Shown here in pieces: positions 1-9,195 of a stretch of 64,000 nucleotides of DNA. Position numbers and translations under genes: made by a program. Below the pieces are notes generated by a model that was not told where the DNA came from, made no database searches, and worked only from the letters and a program-made list of their open reading frames with translations. This DNA is from Armatimonadota bacterium. GTDB taxonomy: Bacteria > Armatimonadota > Zipacnadia > JAUWAU01. How positions within the stretch are numbered: position 1 is the first letter of the stretch; the number at the start of each line of letters is the position of its first letter. The stretch lies in contig JAUWAU010000008.1 of assembly GCA_030601885.1 (NCBI GenBank), positions 1-64,000 of the forward strand. The letters are read 5' to 3'.

Positions 1-281
1 GGTGTGATTGGTGCCGCAAGTAGTGTGACATAAGTAATAGTATATAATAAGACATTCATAGGCTACTATATTATATCAACACAACGGCCTCCTGTCAACA
101 TATAAGGACACAAGAAGGGGCCGGGGTTTTTCAGCGGAATCACACTATTGACTTCCTGAAACGAGGGTGGGACGTCGCCAGCTTGGCCGGCAGGATCTGA
201 GCGCCGTCGATGGGGGCGAATCGCAGGAGCGAAGTCAATAGTGTAGGTCTGACGCCGGGAGCGCAGAAAGGGTGATGAACA
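1..281. other. Leader region before the first gene
   Basis: No gene is supported here. The first 110 bases are distinctly AT-rich compared with the rest of the window and hold a perfect TATAAT at 43-48, but no -35 box sits at the right distance, so a promoter is only possible. A 14-bp perfect inverted repeat (142-155 and 231-244) fills most of the remainder and is listed separately. Confidence 0.5.
142..244. repeat. 103-bp element with 14-bp perfect terminal inverted repeats
   Basis: The arm ACACTATTGACTTC at 142-155 is repeated exactly in reverse complement at 231-244, enclosing 75 bp of GC-rich sequence without an ORF. The arms are AT-rich compared with the interior. It could be a small non-autonomous transposable element, a long-range hairpin in the leader of the oxidoreductase gene, or paired operator sites. 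No target-site duplication was recognised. Confidence 0.55.
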
Positions 282-1571
<1,290 letters not shown>

Positions 1572-1626
1572 GCGGCAGTCGTTAGTCAATAGTTGGTAGT
1601 CGTCAGTCAACGGCAGCCACAACAGT

Positions 1627-1656
1627 CGGGGAGCCCCGGATCGGGCTCCCCGTTTT
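1627..1656 (+). terminator. Rho-independent terminator after the oxidoreductase gene
   Basis: A perfect 10-bp GC-rich stem (1627-1636 with 1643-1652), a 6-nt loop CGGATC and then TTTT at 1653-1656. It lies about 55 bp past the stop codon and next to the end of the convergent gene. Confidence 0.85.
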
Positions 1657-1658
1657 GC

Positions 1659-3992
1659 CTACTGTGTCACCCGGGACCGCACGGAGGGGACGTCCACGAG
1701 GAAGCGGCTTTCGCCGGGGATCGCCCCGGTCCGATACCCCTGCCCCAGATACAGCCAGGTGGCCACCGGCTCGTGCTGCACCCGGGTCCGGCTCCCGCCG
1801 TTCAGACGCGCTGATGTCTGCTCGCCCTGGGTGAACAGTTCGACGAGGTTCCAGTCCCCCGTCCGCAAGCGTCCACAGCTCCGCTGCTCGTCCCCCGCTT
1901 TGAGCCAAAGCTCGCCTGACTTCGCGACGAGCCGCGCCGGTTCGTTGGCGTCCCCGACGGTGCAGAGGACGTGATCGTCGCCGCTCTCGATCCGGAAGCG
2001 GAAGGAAAGCTCGACCCGGTCACCGCGCCGGCGGTCGTTTTCGTCGAGATCGACGCCGGCGGAGGCTTCGCCGCCGAACTGCAGCGCCTTACGGCCGTCA
2101 GCTTCCACCACCGTCACGCCACCGGGATCATCTTGCGGCACAACGAAGTCTCGATCGAACGCCGGCTCACCAGCCGGATCAAGCCACAGTATGGGCTTCC
2201 CCCTCGGCGGCGCAGCCGGCGCGCGCGTTGGCCGATCCAGCGACGCCGCGAAGGCGTTGTGCAGCCAGTTGTGCTCCGCCACGCCGAACGCGATCGAGGG
2301 GTACAGCGCCAGAGCGCGCAGCTCACCGATCAGCCCGCTCAGGCGACTGCCCTCGAAGCGCTTGGCGCCGATGTGGCCCGTCGTGCCTCGCAGCGGCTGC
2401 CCGGCGGGAGCCGTGAAGGGGACGCGCTCGGACTGGGCGTTGATGTGGAAGACGATGGAGCCCGCGCGGTTGTCCACCGTGAAGCCCACGTAGTTCCACT
2501 GGCCGGGCGTCAGCTCCAGGGAGGGACTGATGTTGTGCTCCGGCGTGGCGAGGTATATGAACGGGCGCAGCCAACGCTCCCCGCCGCGCAGCCCGCAGAC
2601 GAAGCCAGCATTCGGATTCGACCGGCGGGTGTCGAGGAGCACACCGCCGCCGCGAGGCCAGACCCAGGCGCCGATGCTGAAGGCGTCTTCGCCCGGGTCG
2701 ATGACGGCGCGGGTGGCGATGTGCTGCCCGCCGAAGAAGCGATACGCATCGCCGATGCGCTCGGGCGCTGCCGGGGGCGGGAGGTTGGTGCGCGGGAACA
2801 GGTAGTAGCGCGCCGGATCCGGCAGCGGCGAGACGTGGGCGACCTTGATGGAGCGCGGCTGGTTGCCCTGGCTGTACGAGACGAGCATCGTGTCGCCGCG
2901 GATAGACATCTGCGGATAGGCCACCACCGGCTCGTAGCCGGTCAGGCCCGGGCCGGCGACGAAGTCGATGCCCGCGCCGCGGGTGAAGAACAGGGCGATG
3001 TTCTGTCGGTCGGCGACGAACTTGTCGGCGGGCCAGTCGTTGTGCACCATCACATACCGATCCCCGCCAGCGGGCAGCACGTGCATCCGCGAGCACACGG
3101 TCTCGAGGGGGACGTACTCGTGCGGCGTCCAGGTGGCGCCGCCGTCCGTGCTCCGGGACCACATGAGCATCTCCGCCGGCCGTGGGCCGTCCTCAGGGCG
3201 CCCGCGGAAGTCATTGTTGCGCGCGAACATCATCACCCTCCCGTCAGGCAGCTCCCACACGGTCGGCTCCCACTGGGCCCAGGTCCTCATCGGGTGCACC
3301 GCGCCGGGAGAGATGTGCCACGTCTCGCCCTCGTCGTCGGTGTAGAGCACGCTGTTGCGCTTTTCGTTCATGAGCCACGCCTTCTCCAGGGGCGGCGCGT
3401 CGGCGGCGGGCGGGCCGATCATGGTCACGGGGGCGAGCACGCGGCCGGAGCGCAGGCGGAGGGGATTCTGTGAGGGGAACAGGCGCCAGCGCTTGCCGTC
3501 GATCTCGGGGTTGGTGTTGCCGTCCCATTTCAGTAGGCGGTTGCGCCAGCGGCCCTCCGGGTGATCCAGCCTCGAGACGTAGCAGCCGAAGTGCTCGTCC
3601 TTCGAGTTCTGGGACCACACGGCCCATAGCTCGTCGCCGACGACGACGAGATTCGGCTGCCACTGGAAGCCCGTGGGGCAGGGGATGGGATTGACGCTGC
3701 GGCGCTCGCCGGAGAAGGCGGGCTCGGGGCGCGACCAGGTGCGGCCGTCGGGGCTGGTGCTGATGTAGTTGAGCTGGCCGGGACTGCCCTCGGCAATGGC
3801 CTGATTGGCGTTCCAGATGCAGAACCACCGGTCGCGGAACCAGGCGATGCTGCTGTCGTGGTTGTACTTCAGCTCGCTCGTGTCGGCGTTGACGACGAAG
3901 TGCCGCTCGATGTGGGGCTGGTAGACCTCGTACGTGCGCCACGGGCCGGGCGCAGCAAGGCCGGCGGCGCAGAGCAGCAATGTGCTGAACAT
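1659..3992 (-). CDS. Secreted sialidase-like (BNR repeat) protein with LamG domain
   Basis: 777 aa from the ATG at 3992; upstream in-frame codons run through the inverted-repeat element and are unlikely to be translated. Residues 1-15 (MFSTLLLCAAGLAA) are a signal peptide. Asp-box motifs of six-bladed sialidase propellers are seen near residues 85 (SPDGRTWS), 222 (DDEGETW) and 284 (STDGGATW). A LamG/concanavalin-like domain follows at about 400-560 (NYVGFTVDNRAGSIVFHI), then a second beta-sandwich to the C-terminus. Expected to act outside the cytoplasm on sialic-acid-like or other glycans; BNR proteins have varied specificities, so true sialidase activity is unproven. It is the last gene of the minus-strand run. 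Confidence 0.85.
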   Translation of the reverse strand: MFSTLLLCAAGLAAPGPWRTYEVYQPHIERHFVVNADTSELKYNHDSSIAWFRDRWFCIWNANQAIAEGSPGQLNYISTSPDGRTWSRPEPAFSGERRSVNPIPCPTGFQWQPNLVVVGDELWAVWSQNSKDEHFGCYVSRLDHPEGRWRNRLLKWDGNTNPEIDGKRWRLFPSQNPLRLRSGRVLAPVTMIGPPAADAPPLEKAWLMNEKRNSVLYTDDEGETWHISPGAVHPMRTWAQWEPTVWELPDGRVMMFARNNDFRGRPEDGPRPAEMLMWSRSTDGGATWTPHEYVPLETVCSRMHVLPAGGDRYVMVHNDWPADKFVADRQNIALFFTRGAGIDFVAGPGLTGYEPVVAYPQMSIRGDTMLVSYSQGNQPRSIKVAHVSPLPDPARYYLFPRTNLPPPAAPERIGDAYRFFGGQHIATRAVIDPGEDAFSIGAWVWPRGGGVLLDTRRSNPNAGFVCGLRGGERWLRPFIYLATPEHNISPSLELTPGQWNYVGFTVDNRAGSIVFHINAQSERVPFTAPAGQPLRGTTGHIGAKRFEGSRLSGLIGELRALALYPSIAFGVAEHNWLHNAFAASLDRPTRAPAAPPRGKPILWLDPAGEPAFDRDFVVPQDDPGGVTVVEADGRKALQFGGEASAGVDLDENDRRRGDRVELSFRFRIESGDDHVLCTVGDANEPARLVAKSGELWLKAGDEQRSCGRLRTGDWNLVELFTQGEQTSARLNGGSRTRVQHEPVATWLYLGQGYRTGAIPGESRFLVDVPSVRSRVTQ

Positions 3993-4008
3993 TGGGACAC
4001 CGCCTAGA

Positions 4009-4128
4009 TTTGGGGACAGACTACGAAACTCCCTCACGTTGTAGAGGACGCGTTTTTCCCATAATGAAGCCAATAAACGCCCGCATGCGTGCAACGCACT
4101 CGATAGAGTTTCGTAGTCTGTCCCCAAA
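4009..4128. mobile_element. 120-bp MITE-like element with 23-bp perfect terminal inverted repeats
   Basis: The arm at 4009-4031 (core GGGGACAGACTACGAAACTC) recurs exactly in reverse complement at 4106-4128. The interior is about 74 bp, less GC-rich than the flanks, with no ORF. It occupies nearly all of the 138-bp gap between the stop of the DUF3604 gene and the start of the sialidase-like gene, which read the same way. Size, perfect long arms and lack of coding fit a non-autonomous transposon or REP-type element. In RNA it would form a long hairpin that could separate expression of the two genes. Confidence 0.75.
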
Positions 4129-4130
4129 AC

Positions 4131-5627
4131 TCACGGCTCGAGATCCAGCCAGATGGGGCTTGACCACTGGGTCTGGTTGAACTGATTCTCGAGGCGCACG
4201 TAGTAGACGACGAATGGCTCGGGATGGAACCGCGCGTCGCGGATGGCGACTTCGTCCAGCGGCGAATCGTCGTCGAAGACGATCTCTGGCGCCTCCGCGT
4301 CCCACGGCTTTTGCTCAATCTCCTCGCCGTTCCGCACCAGCACCACCTGCGTCCCCCGCCGCTCCGTGGTCAGCGCCTTGACGCGCACCTCTCGGCGCTG
4401 GCGGAGCGGATCGCTCTTCGCCACCGAGCCCTCTTGCCCCATGGACAGGTCGCCGATCTGCACGTCAAGCAGCACCCGCGCCTGCGTCGTGGCATAGCAG
4501 CTCCGTGCGCGTAGGGCCTCCCACAGGGACTCGCGCGTGAGCTCCTGTGCGCGCACGCCCGCGAGGCCGTGGTGGACGTAGGTGGCCAGGTTGTTGAAGC
4601 CGAGAGCCTGGCGGGCCTTGCCCTCGCCGCCGGGGAGCGTACGGTGATCGTCGCTGGAGGCGATGACGCCATAGCGGCAGCCGGCGCGGAGGGCATCCTG
4701 GAAGTAGCATGGCTCATCGCTGTTGCCCGCGTAGAGCGGAAAGCGGTTCCAGCGGCTCTCGGACGACCCCCACATGGAGAAGATCTCGAACACGGGCTCC
4801 CGCTCCGGGTCGTAGACGGGGTCGGCGAAGCTGCGGTACTTTCCGGAGCGACCGGTGTGATGCGGCGCGGTGAAGTAGTCTCTTCCGGTGGAATCGAGGA
4901 AGTCCCAGAGCTGCTGCAAGCTCACCTCGGGGCTGGTGCCGCGCATGTCGTCGCGGTCGGGCCAGAAGTATGGCGCCTCGGGGTCGAGGTAGTACGCGTT
5001 GTTGTCGCCGCCGAAACCCGTCTTGTGGGACGATTCGAAGCCCAGGAACGGGACGAAGCTCCCCGGCTCGTCGTAGATGCGGATCAGCTCCTGCAAGCGG
5101 GCCCAGCGCCCCTCCTCTGACGCGATCCCACGGAGGTGGTCCGCTGCTGCGGCAAAGTCCAGGTGTGTCGCATCGCGCGAATACGCGTAGCAGAACTCGG
5201 GATCCTTGCAGGCCCAGGCGCTGCAGTTGCTGTACGTGGTGTGCACGTGCAGGTCGCCCCAGAAGATCCGATACGGAGGATCGTCGAGCACCCACGCCGG
5301 GTTCGAGTACACCTCGCTCGGGCAGCCCTCGGGGCGCGCCACGACGAACGCGTGCTGGGGGCCGACTGCGCGCAGACTCTCGAGGATGACGTGCCCACCA
5401 TCGCCGGAGAGAAACCGCACGGACTTGGGAAGGCCCTCAATGCCGGGCGATTCCTCGAAGACGATCTCGCGAGGGAACTCGCTGGATGGGAGACCATCGG
5501 GTCCGAAGGCGGTCATGCGCAGGGCGAACTCCTCGCCGGTGGCGAGGATCGAGGGGATGGTGAGCTGGAGGCGCCAGGTGGTCCACAGGAGTGCCTCGCG
5601 GGCTTCGTTGATGATTCTGGGGTCCAT
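4131..5627 (-). CDS. DUF3604/PHP-type metal-dependent hydrolase
   Basis: 498 aa, no signal peptide. After an N-terminal beta domain (1-115), the segment FWGDLHVHTTYSNCSAW near residue 120 gives the metal-binding HxH of PHP-fold enzymes, and further His/Asp (AADH near 160, APHHTGR near 255, SSDDH near 325) complete the expected metal ligands. The PHP superfamily includes phosphoesterases; the DUF3604 branch has no agreed substrate. It starts 18 bp after the stop of the GH123-like gene and is probably co-transcribed with it. Within a glycan-degradation cluster a role on phosphorylated or modified sugars is possible but unproven. Confidence 0.85.
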   Translation of the reverse strand: MDPRIINEAREALLWTTWRLQLTIPSILATGEEFALRMTAFGPDGLPSSEFPREIVFEESPGIEGLPKSVRFLSGDGGHVILESLRAVGPQHAFVVARPEGCPSEVYSNPAWVLDDPPYRIFWGDLHVHTTYSNCSAWACKDPEFCYAYSRDATHLDFAAAADHLRGIASEEGRWARLQELIRIYDEPGSFVPFLGFESSHKTGFGGDNNAYYLDPEAPYFWPDRDDMRGTSPEVSLQQLWDFLDSTGRDYFTAPHHTGRSGKYRSFADPVYDPEREPVFEIFSMWGSSESRWNRFPLYAGNSDEPCYFQDALRAGCRYGVIASSDDHRTLPGGEGKARQALGFNNLATYVHHGLAGVRAQELTRESLWEALRARSCYATTQARVLLDVQIGDLSMGQEGSVAKSDPLRQRREVRVKALTTERRGTQVVLVRNGEEIEQKPWDAEAPEIVFDDDSPLDEVAIRDARFHPEPFVVYYVRLENQFNQTQWSSPIWLDLEP

Positions 5628-5645
5628 TACAGCGCTTTCATCCCT

Positions 5646-8600
5646 TCACGAGCCGTCGGGAGGCCGGATGCGAAATGTGCCTTTCACGCTCCCCCACGGC
5701 TCGACGATGTCCACGCGGGCAGGGATTGGGCGGTCGAGCGTGATGCCAGCGCGGCGCAGGTTCTCGATGGCCTCGGCTATGCGGCTGCGCTCGCGAAGCA
5801 GCTCCTGCGGGTCCTTCGAGTACTCCGTCAGGCTCGTTACGAGCCGGTCCTTGGCACATAAGGCCTCGACAGCCGCCGCGACGAGCCGGTCGAGCTCCTC
5901 CCGGCGGTCTCCTCGTGTGATTCCTGAGAGGAACATCGCGCGAACGAAGAGTTGCTTCAGCGTCCAGAAGTACTCGCGATCCTCCAGGCCGTCACGAAGC
6001 ACTTCGATACGCTGTGTTATGACCGGGCCCTCGAGCACGGGCTTATCGCTCGGCTGCCGACACGCGGGATACAGGAGCATGCCATCGCCGTTGCCCCAGA
6101 AGCCGCCGGTGGGGCTAATGCTGGCGGCGGTCTCCCACGGGTTGCGCAGCTTGCGGTCCTGGCCGTACCAGTAGCTCGTGTGCCAGTACAGCGACCCGGT
6201 GACGCCATACTTCTCCATCATCCAGAAGCGGATGCGGTGGTTGATGGCCGGGTGGTCGATGAAGTTGTTCGGGTAGGGCGCCCTCGGGCCGGTGCAGACG
6301 TACCACCACACGCGCTCGCCCGCCTTCTGCCGCGCCTGGCAGCGCTCCTCGTCATACCGCGACAGCACCGGCACCCACAGGTCCACGTGCCCGATGAGCG
6401 GATCCTCGACCTGCTCGGTGAGCAGCCGGGTCAGGCCGGGGCAGTTCTCGCCCAGCAGCGCCATGCCGCTCACCACGTACGAGTACTCCTCCTCCGCCGG
6501 CTCGTCGAACCAGTAGGCGTAGGCTTCGTCGAGCCAGCCGTTCTCCTCGAGGTGAGCTATGATCGGCCCGTAGATCTTGGCGTGCAGGCGGTTGTACTCC
6601 GGCGTGAACCGCTGATGGCCGGCGAGCGAGCCGGGCATGGCCCGGTACCGAAAGCCATTGAACTTCCACCGGTCGAAGTACTTCCTTGCGGCCCGGTCGA
6701 ATGCGTCGAAGTCGTGAGTGATCCTCACGCCCTCCCGAGCTCGCAACTGTATCGCTGCGCCGCGTTTGGGCGGAAGCGCATCGAGGCCGCCGTCGCCAAC
6801 TGCCTCCTTCAGCTCGGCGACGAGGGCCTGCACCTCTTCGGCGCTTGAAGCCTCACCGGCGAAGAAGAACATCGTCGGCCCGAAGCCCTCGATCTCCTGG
6901 CCCGGCTCTAGCCAGATCGACTTGGGAACGTTGATGGGCGCCATCTCGAAGCCGGCCTCGGACGGAACGGAGACGGCGCCGAGGGCCACTCCACCGGGCA
7001 GCAGCCACGCGCCGTAGCCGTCGCCCTTGGCCTTCTCCGCGCCCTCGGCCTCGGGTCGGAGGATGTAGAAGTAGCCGTGCATCTGGTAGCGAATGCTGTC
7101 GGTGTTCTTGAAGCGGATCATGCGCGCGGCGAAGGCGGGATGCCCGGCCGCGATGGCGAAGCGGAAGGTGATCTCGTACCGCCGGCTGGCGGCGCCCGAG
7201 CCCGTCTTTTCGCCGGTGATCTCAAAGACGCACCGCTGCGGCGTGCGCTCCAGCAGCTTGACTTCCTTCAGGTGGTCGATGCCAGGCCAGCCCCGGCCCG
7301 TGCCTTGCCAGCCGACGCCCTCCTTCTCGAACTGCGTCATGGTGTTGGTCAGATCCCCGAGCACCTGGCCCTTGTACGCGATGGCGAAATAGCGGCTGCT
7401 GAACTTATTGCACGTGAGCTCCAGCCCGGCGGTCCTCACCCGCCACTCGGGGCCGTGCAGCTCGTACTGCAGCGGGGAGAACATGAAGGGATCGTACGGC
7501 GACAGGCGATGCTCGCGGAAGGCTTGCAGGTACTTCTCGAATACTTCCTCGCGCTGCGTCAGGTCGGTGAGGCCGAGGAACGTCCAGTCCGGGCGGAGGC
7601 CGTACGCAGTCCGCGTGTGAGTCTCGTCGGTCAGTGAGAAGTCAAAGACGTGGAGCTGAATGGGAACGGCAAAGGCCTGCCCGTCCTCAGGAGCGATCGT
7701 CACCCGGCCCGCATACTCTCCCGCCCGCGTGCCCCGTGGCACACGGAGCTGGGCCCACAAGACCGTGTTTCGATCAGATGGCACGTCGATCGGGCCGGTG
7801 ATCGGCACAAGCGGATCGGGATACGGGCCCGGACTCCCAAAGGAGTCGCTCGGCCTCTCCACGTTCACCCATTCCACCTGGAACAGCCTCACATTGCGCG
7901 CGCCAATGCTGCGTCGCCCAGAGCGGAGCGGGCTGACGGCGATCTGCACGTTTCTCATTTCGCGCCGCGGCCGCAGCACAATCTGGAACGATTCGTATTC
8001 GTTGCCGGCGGCCGCGACCCGTACGGCTTCCCCCGGTTTCGCCGGCACGCCTCGGTCGGGAGCGATCTTGTACGTGCTCTCAGCCCACCACACTTGACAC
8101 TCGGGCGGCGATGGCAATCGGGCGCCGAACTTCTCCGCCAGAAGCATCGGCACGGTAAAGGCCACGTTGCCGACGTAGACAACGTCCCCGCCGTCGGCCT
8201 CGCGCACCAGTATGCACAAGTTGGTCGGCCCCGTCCCCTCAACGCGGTACCCAAGCGCACGCTCGGCCGACTCACCCGGCCCCAAGGCAGTCCACGCCTC
8301 GTGGTCCCACCAGAGTCCCTGGTTGGAGCCAACCCGCACCTTGCCGATAAGCTTCACGGTGTGGCCACTGCGATTCTCCACTCGCGCTGTAAAGAGGGCA
8401 TCCTCGTCCGGGCGCAGCGTCCCGACGGAGGTCGGCTCCACTGAGAGCGCCGGCGCGCTCTCTTGCCGGGCGAGGACGAGCGTCGCGTGCCGGTGGGGAT
8501 TGTGAAAGCCGCCGTACGTCGGCACCCAGCACGACAACTCTTCGACGCGCGCCGCCTTGCGGCAGAGGTTGATCCCGATGACCTCGTCCTGCTCAAGCTC

Positions 8601-9182
8601 AATGCCCAGTTGCTCCAACGGGATGCGGATCTCGACGCGCCAGCCGTTGTCTCCGATGCTCACTGCCGATTCCCACCGCGCATCCCACGACGGATCGTAG
8701 CGGGGCGTGCCCGTGATGTCGCCGCTCTCGTCGCGCTGGACATTACCGGCGTTCACGAGGAAGTGGTAGTACGTCCTGAAATCGAGGTTTGCATCGACGA
8801 AGACCTCGACACAGTCGTCGAGATACACGTCGCTGTCGTGCTGCGTGTGGTCCTTCAGAAGCGACTGGGGCTGTGAGTCGGTGCACTCGAAGGCCACGTA
8901 GAGGTTGTCGCCGTCGTGCGCAACATGCGCTTGCGTCCCGAGCTTCGTTGGCTTGCCCAGCGTCGTGACGAAATCGCTGGTCCCCACGGCGGCTCGCCAG
9001 CACTCATCGTCGAGTCGTCCGTCGATGGTCGGCGCCGCCCGCACCGGCGCGCAGCGCTCGGCAGGCAGCCACTCGTGCGGCGGCGACTTCGGCGCGCTGG
9101 CAGCACTGCCCAGACGCACCGCGCACCCAAAGACCAGTGCCACGACCGTCATGCGCCGGCGGAAAAGGTGCTGGCTTTCCAT
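5646..9182 (-). CDS. Secreted CBM9-like + GH123/DUF4091-like glycoside hydrolase
   Basis: 1178 aa from the ATG at 9182, chosen over an upstream frame extension because GGAGGGACGGGAC precedes it and a signal sequence (RRRMTVVALVFGCAVRLGSA) follows. Residues 40-250 resemble a family 9 carbohydrate-binding module (PTIDGRLDDECW, DDCVEVFVDA). The middle is beta-rich, and residues 550-1120 look like the GH123/DUF4091 catalytic barrel, with the Asp-Glu pair YWFDEPAEEEY near 887. GH123 enzymes are N-acetyl-beta-galactosaminidases using substrate assistance. The gene lies 13 bp downstream of the TIM-barrel gene, so both are likely in one operon. Exact substrate is unknown. Confidence 0.85.
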   Translation of the reverse strand: MESQHLFRRRMTVVALVFGCAVRLGSAASAPKSPPHEWLPAERCAPVRAAPTIDGRLDDECWRAAVGTSDFVTTLGKPTKLGTQAHVAHDGDNLYVAFECTDSQPQSLLKDHTQHDSDVYLDDCVEVFVDANLDFRTYYHFLVNAGNVQRDESGDITGTPRYDPSWDARWESAVSIGDNGWRVEIRIPLEQLGIELEQDEVIGINLCRKAARVEELSCWVPTYGGFHNPHRHATLVLARQESAPALSVEPTSVGTLRPDEDALFTARVENRSGHTVKLIGKVRVGSNQGLWWDHEAWTALGPGESAERALGYRVEGTGPTNLCILVREADGGDVVYVGNVAFTVPMLLAEKFGARLPSPPECQVWWAESTYKIAPDRGVPAKPGEAVRVAAAGNEYESFQIVLRPRREMRNVQIAVSPLRSGRRSIGARNVRLFQVEWVNVERPSDSFGSPGPYPDPLVPITGPIDVPSDRNTVLWAQLRVPRGTRAGEYAGRVTIAPEDGQAFAVPIQLHVFDFSLTDETHTRTAYGLRPDWTFLGLTDLTQREEVFEKYLQAFREHRLSPYDPFMFSPLQYELHGPEWRVRTAGLELTCNKFSSRYFAIAYKGQVLGDLTNTMTQFEKEGVGWQGTGRGWPGIDHLKEVKLLERTPQRCVFEITGEKTGSGAASRRYEITFRFAIAAGHPAFAARMIRFKNTDSIRYQMHGYFYILRPEAEGAEKAKGDGYGAWLLPGGVALGAVSVPSEAGFEMAPINVPKSIWLEPGQEIEGFGPTMFFFAGEASSAEEVQALVAELKEAVGDGGLDALPPKRGAAIQLRAREGVRITHDFDAFDRAARKYFDRWKFNGFRYRAMPGSLAGHQRFTPEYNRLHAKIYGPIIAHLEENGWLDEAYAYWFDEPAEEEYSYVVSGMALLGENCPGLTRLLTEQVEDPLIGHVDLWVPVLSRYDEERCQARQKAGERVWWYVCTGPRAPYPNNFIDHPAINHRIRFWMMEKYGVTGSLYWHTSYWYGQDRKLRNPWETAASISPTGGFWGNGDGMLLYPACRQPSDKPVLEGPVITQRIEVLRDGLEDREYFWTLKQLFVRAMFLSGITRGDRREELDRLVAAAVEALCAKDRLVTSLTEYSKDPQELLRERSRIAEAIENLRRAGITLDRPIPARVDIVEPWGSVKGTFRIRPPDGS

Positions 9183-9195
9183 GTCCCGTCCCTCC

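Noticed and set aside
43..48. TATAAT as a promoter -10 for the first gene
   Set aside because: No -35 element at 16-18 bp upstream, and the distance to the start (about 235 bp) is long.
1971..3473. Long open frame of 500 codons opposite the sialidase-like gene
   Set aside because: Antisense frame in GC-rich DNA without family motifs; the minus-strand protein has a signal peptide, Asp boxes and LamG.
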